Of a DNA stretch of 6,268 nt, positions 5,537 through 6,268 are shown piece by piece. Location: NCBI GenBank assembly GCA_964569055.1, contig CAZMSZ010000419.1, positions 1 to 6,268 on the forward strand, in the 5' to 3' direction. The notes under the pieces are model-generated. The model was not told the DNA's origin. It saw only the letters and a program-made list of their open reading frames with translations, and did no database searches. Each line of letters starts with the position of its first letter. The stretch's first letter is position 1. The stretch comes from JAWLGW01 sp964569055 (lineage in GTDB: Bacteria; Planctomycetota; J058). Both the position numbers and the translations under genes were made by a program.

Positions 5537-6268
5537 GCGCGCAGCACTACCTCAGCGACGAGTGGACGCTCCGCGGCTGGTTCCTCACGACCGACCACAA
5601 GCGGATCGGCCTGCTGTACCTCGTGGCGGTCACCGCGTTCTTCGTGGTCGGCGCGGCCTCCATGGCGGTGATCCGCCTCGAGCTGATGACGCCCGCCAGC
5701 GACCTGGTCTCCAAGGACACCTACAACCGGCTGTTCACGATCCACGGCACGATCATGGTGTGGTTCTTCCTGGTGCCGTCGATCCCCAACGTGCTGGGCA
5801 ACTTCGCCCTCCCGCTGGTGCTCGGGGCGCGCGACCTCGCCTTCCCCCGGCTGAACCTCGCCAGCTGGTACCTGTTCGTGGCCGGCGGGGTGTGCGCCCT
5901 GACCTCGCTGGTGTGGGGCGGGGTCGACACCGGCTGGACGTTCTACACCCCGTTCAGCTCGACCTACTCCAACTCGGCCGTGCTCCCGATGCTGGTCGGG
6001 ATCTTCCTGGCCGGGTTCTCCTCGATCTTCACGGGGATCAACTTCATCATCACCACCCACACCATGCGCGCCCCGGGCATGGGCTGGTTCCGGCTACGCC
6101 TGCTGGTGTGGTCGATCTACGCCACCAGCCTGATCATCGTGCTGGCGACCCCGGTGCTCGGGATCACCCTGGCCCTGGTGGCGGTCGAGCGGCTGTGGGG
6201 GGTCGGCGTGTTCGACCCGCGCCTGGGCGGCGACCCGCTCCTGTTCCAGCACCTGTTCTGGTTCTACT
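5533..6268 (+). CDS. coxA: Cytochrome c oxidase subunit I, N-terminal part (cut by the window end)
   Basis: The first 245 residues of the heme-copper oxidase catalytic subunit; the frame is open to the right edge. The start is GTG in a GTGA overlap with coxB. TTDHKRIGLLY (19-29) is the family's entry motif. His71 in TIHGTIMVWFF is the expected low-spin heme a ligand. GNFALPLVLGARDLAFPRLN holds Asn90, Asp101 and Asn108, which correspond to the asparagine/aspartate set at the mouth of the D proton channel. The GGVDTGWTFYTPFS (129-142) and GGDPLLFQHLFWFY (232-245) stretches are characteristic of the family. The binuclear-centre ligands (the HPxVY His and the CuB histidines) fall beyond the window. 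Together with the cytochrome c domain on CoxB this is the core of a caa3 oxidase that reduces oxygen to water and pumps protons. Nothing seen is abnormal. Confidence 0.95.
   Translation, partial: MSAQHYLSDEWTLRGWFLTTDHKRIGLLYLVAVTAFFVVGAASMAVIRLELMTPASDLVSKDTYNRLFTIHGTIMVWFFLVPSIPNVLGNFALPLVLGARDLAFPRLNLASWYLFVAGGVCALTSLVWGGVDTGWTFYTPFSSTYSNSAVLPMLVGIFLAGFSSIFTGINFIITTHTMRAPGMGWFRLRLLVWSIYATSLIIVLATPVLGITLALVAVERLWGVGVFDPRLGGDPLLFQHLFWFY

Overview
The window is a single, fully packed plus-strand operon segment from an aerobically respiring, very GC-rich bacterium (roughly three quarters G+C by eye). It carries the distal part of an alternative complex III (ACIII, quinol:cytochrome c oxidoreductase) gene cluster running directly into the genes of a caa3-type cytochrome c oxidase. 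ACIII next to caa3 genes is an established arrangement in Bacteroidota/Rhodothermota, Acidobacteriota, Myxococcota and related groups. The base composition favours a Myxococcota-like or similar high-GC lineage, but the window cannot fix the taxon.

Layout: 1-443 is the C-terminal end of ActB (iron-sulfur subunit, truncated by the window edge). 440-2368 is one open frame that encodes ActC (NrfD-like quinol-binding membrane subunit) fused in frame to ActD (two-helix DUF3341-type subunit). 2365-2961 is ActE, a lipid-anchored monoheme cytochrome c. 2958-4100 is ActF, the second large membrane subunit. 4097-4492 is a small single-helix membrane protein with a conserved-looking soluble tail. 4505-5536 is CoxB (subunit II) with a CuA domain and a fused C-terminal cytochrome c domain. 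5533-6268 is the N-terminal part of CoxA (subunit I), cut off by the window edge.

Together the products would oxidise membrane quinol at ActB/ActC, pass electrons through Fe-S clusters and c-type hemes (ActE here, ActA presumably upstream of the window) to the heme c domain of CoxB, then to CuA, and on to heme a and the oxygen-reducing centre of CoxA. Five of the six gene junctions are identical four-base GTGA overlaps. Only coxB has a short (12-base) spacer, an ATG start and a strong separate ribosome binding site. No promoter, terminator, RNA gene, repeat array or mobile element is visible, and there is no gap longer than 12 bases.

The cluster itself is a known respiratory system, not a new one. 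The parts most worth a second look are the ActC-ActD fusion, the uncharacterised 131-residue protein between actF and coxB, and the rigid translational coupling.
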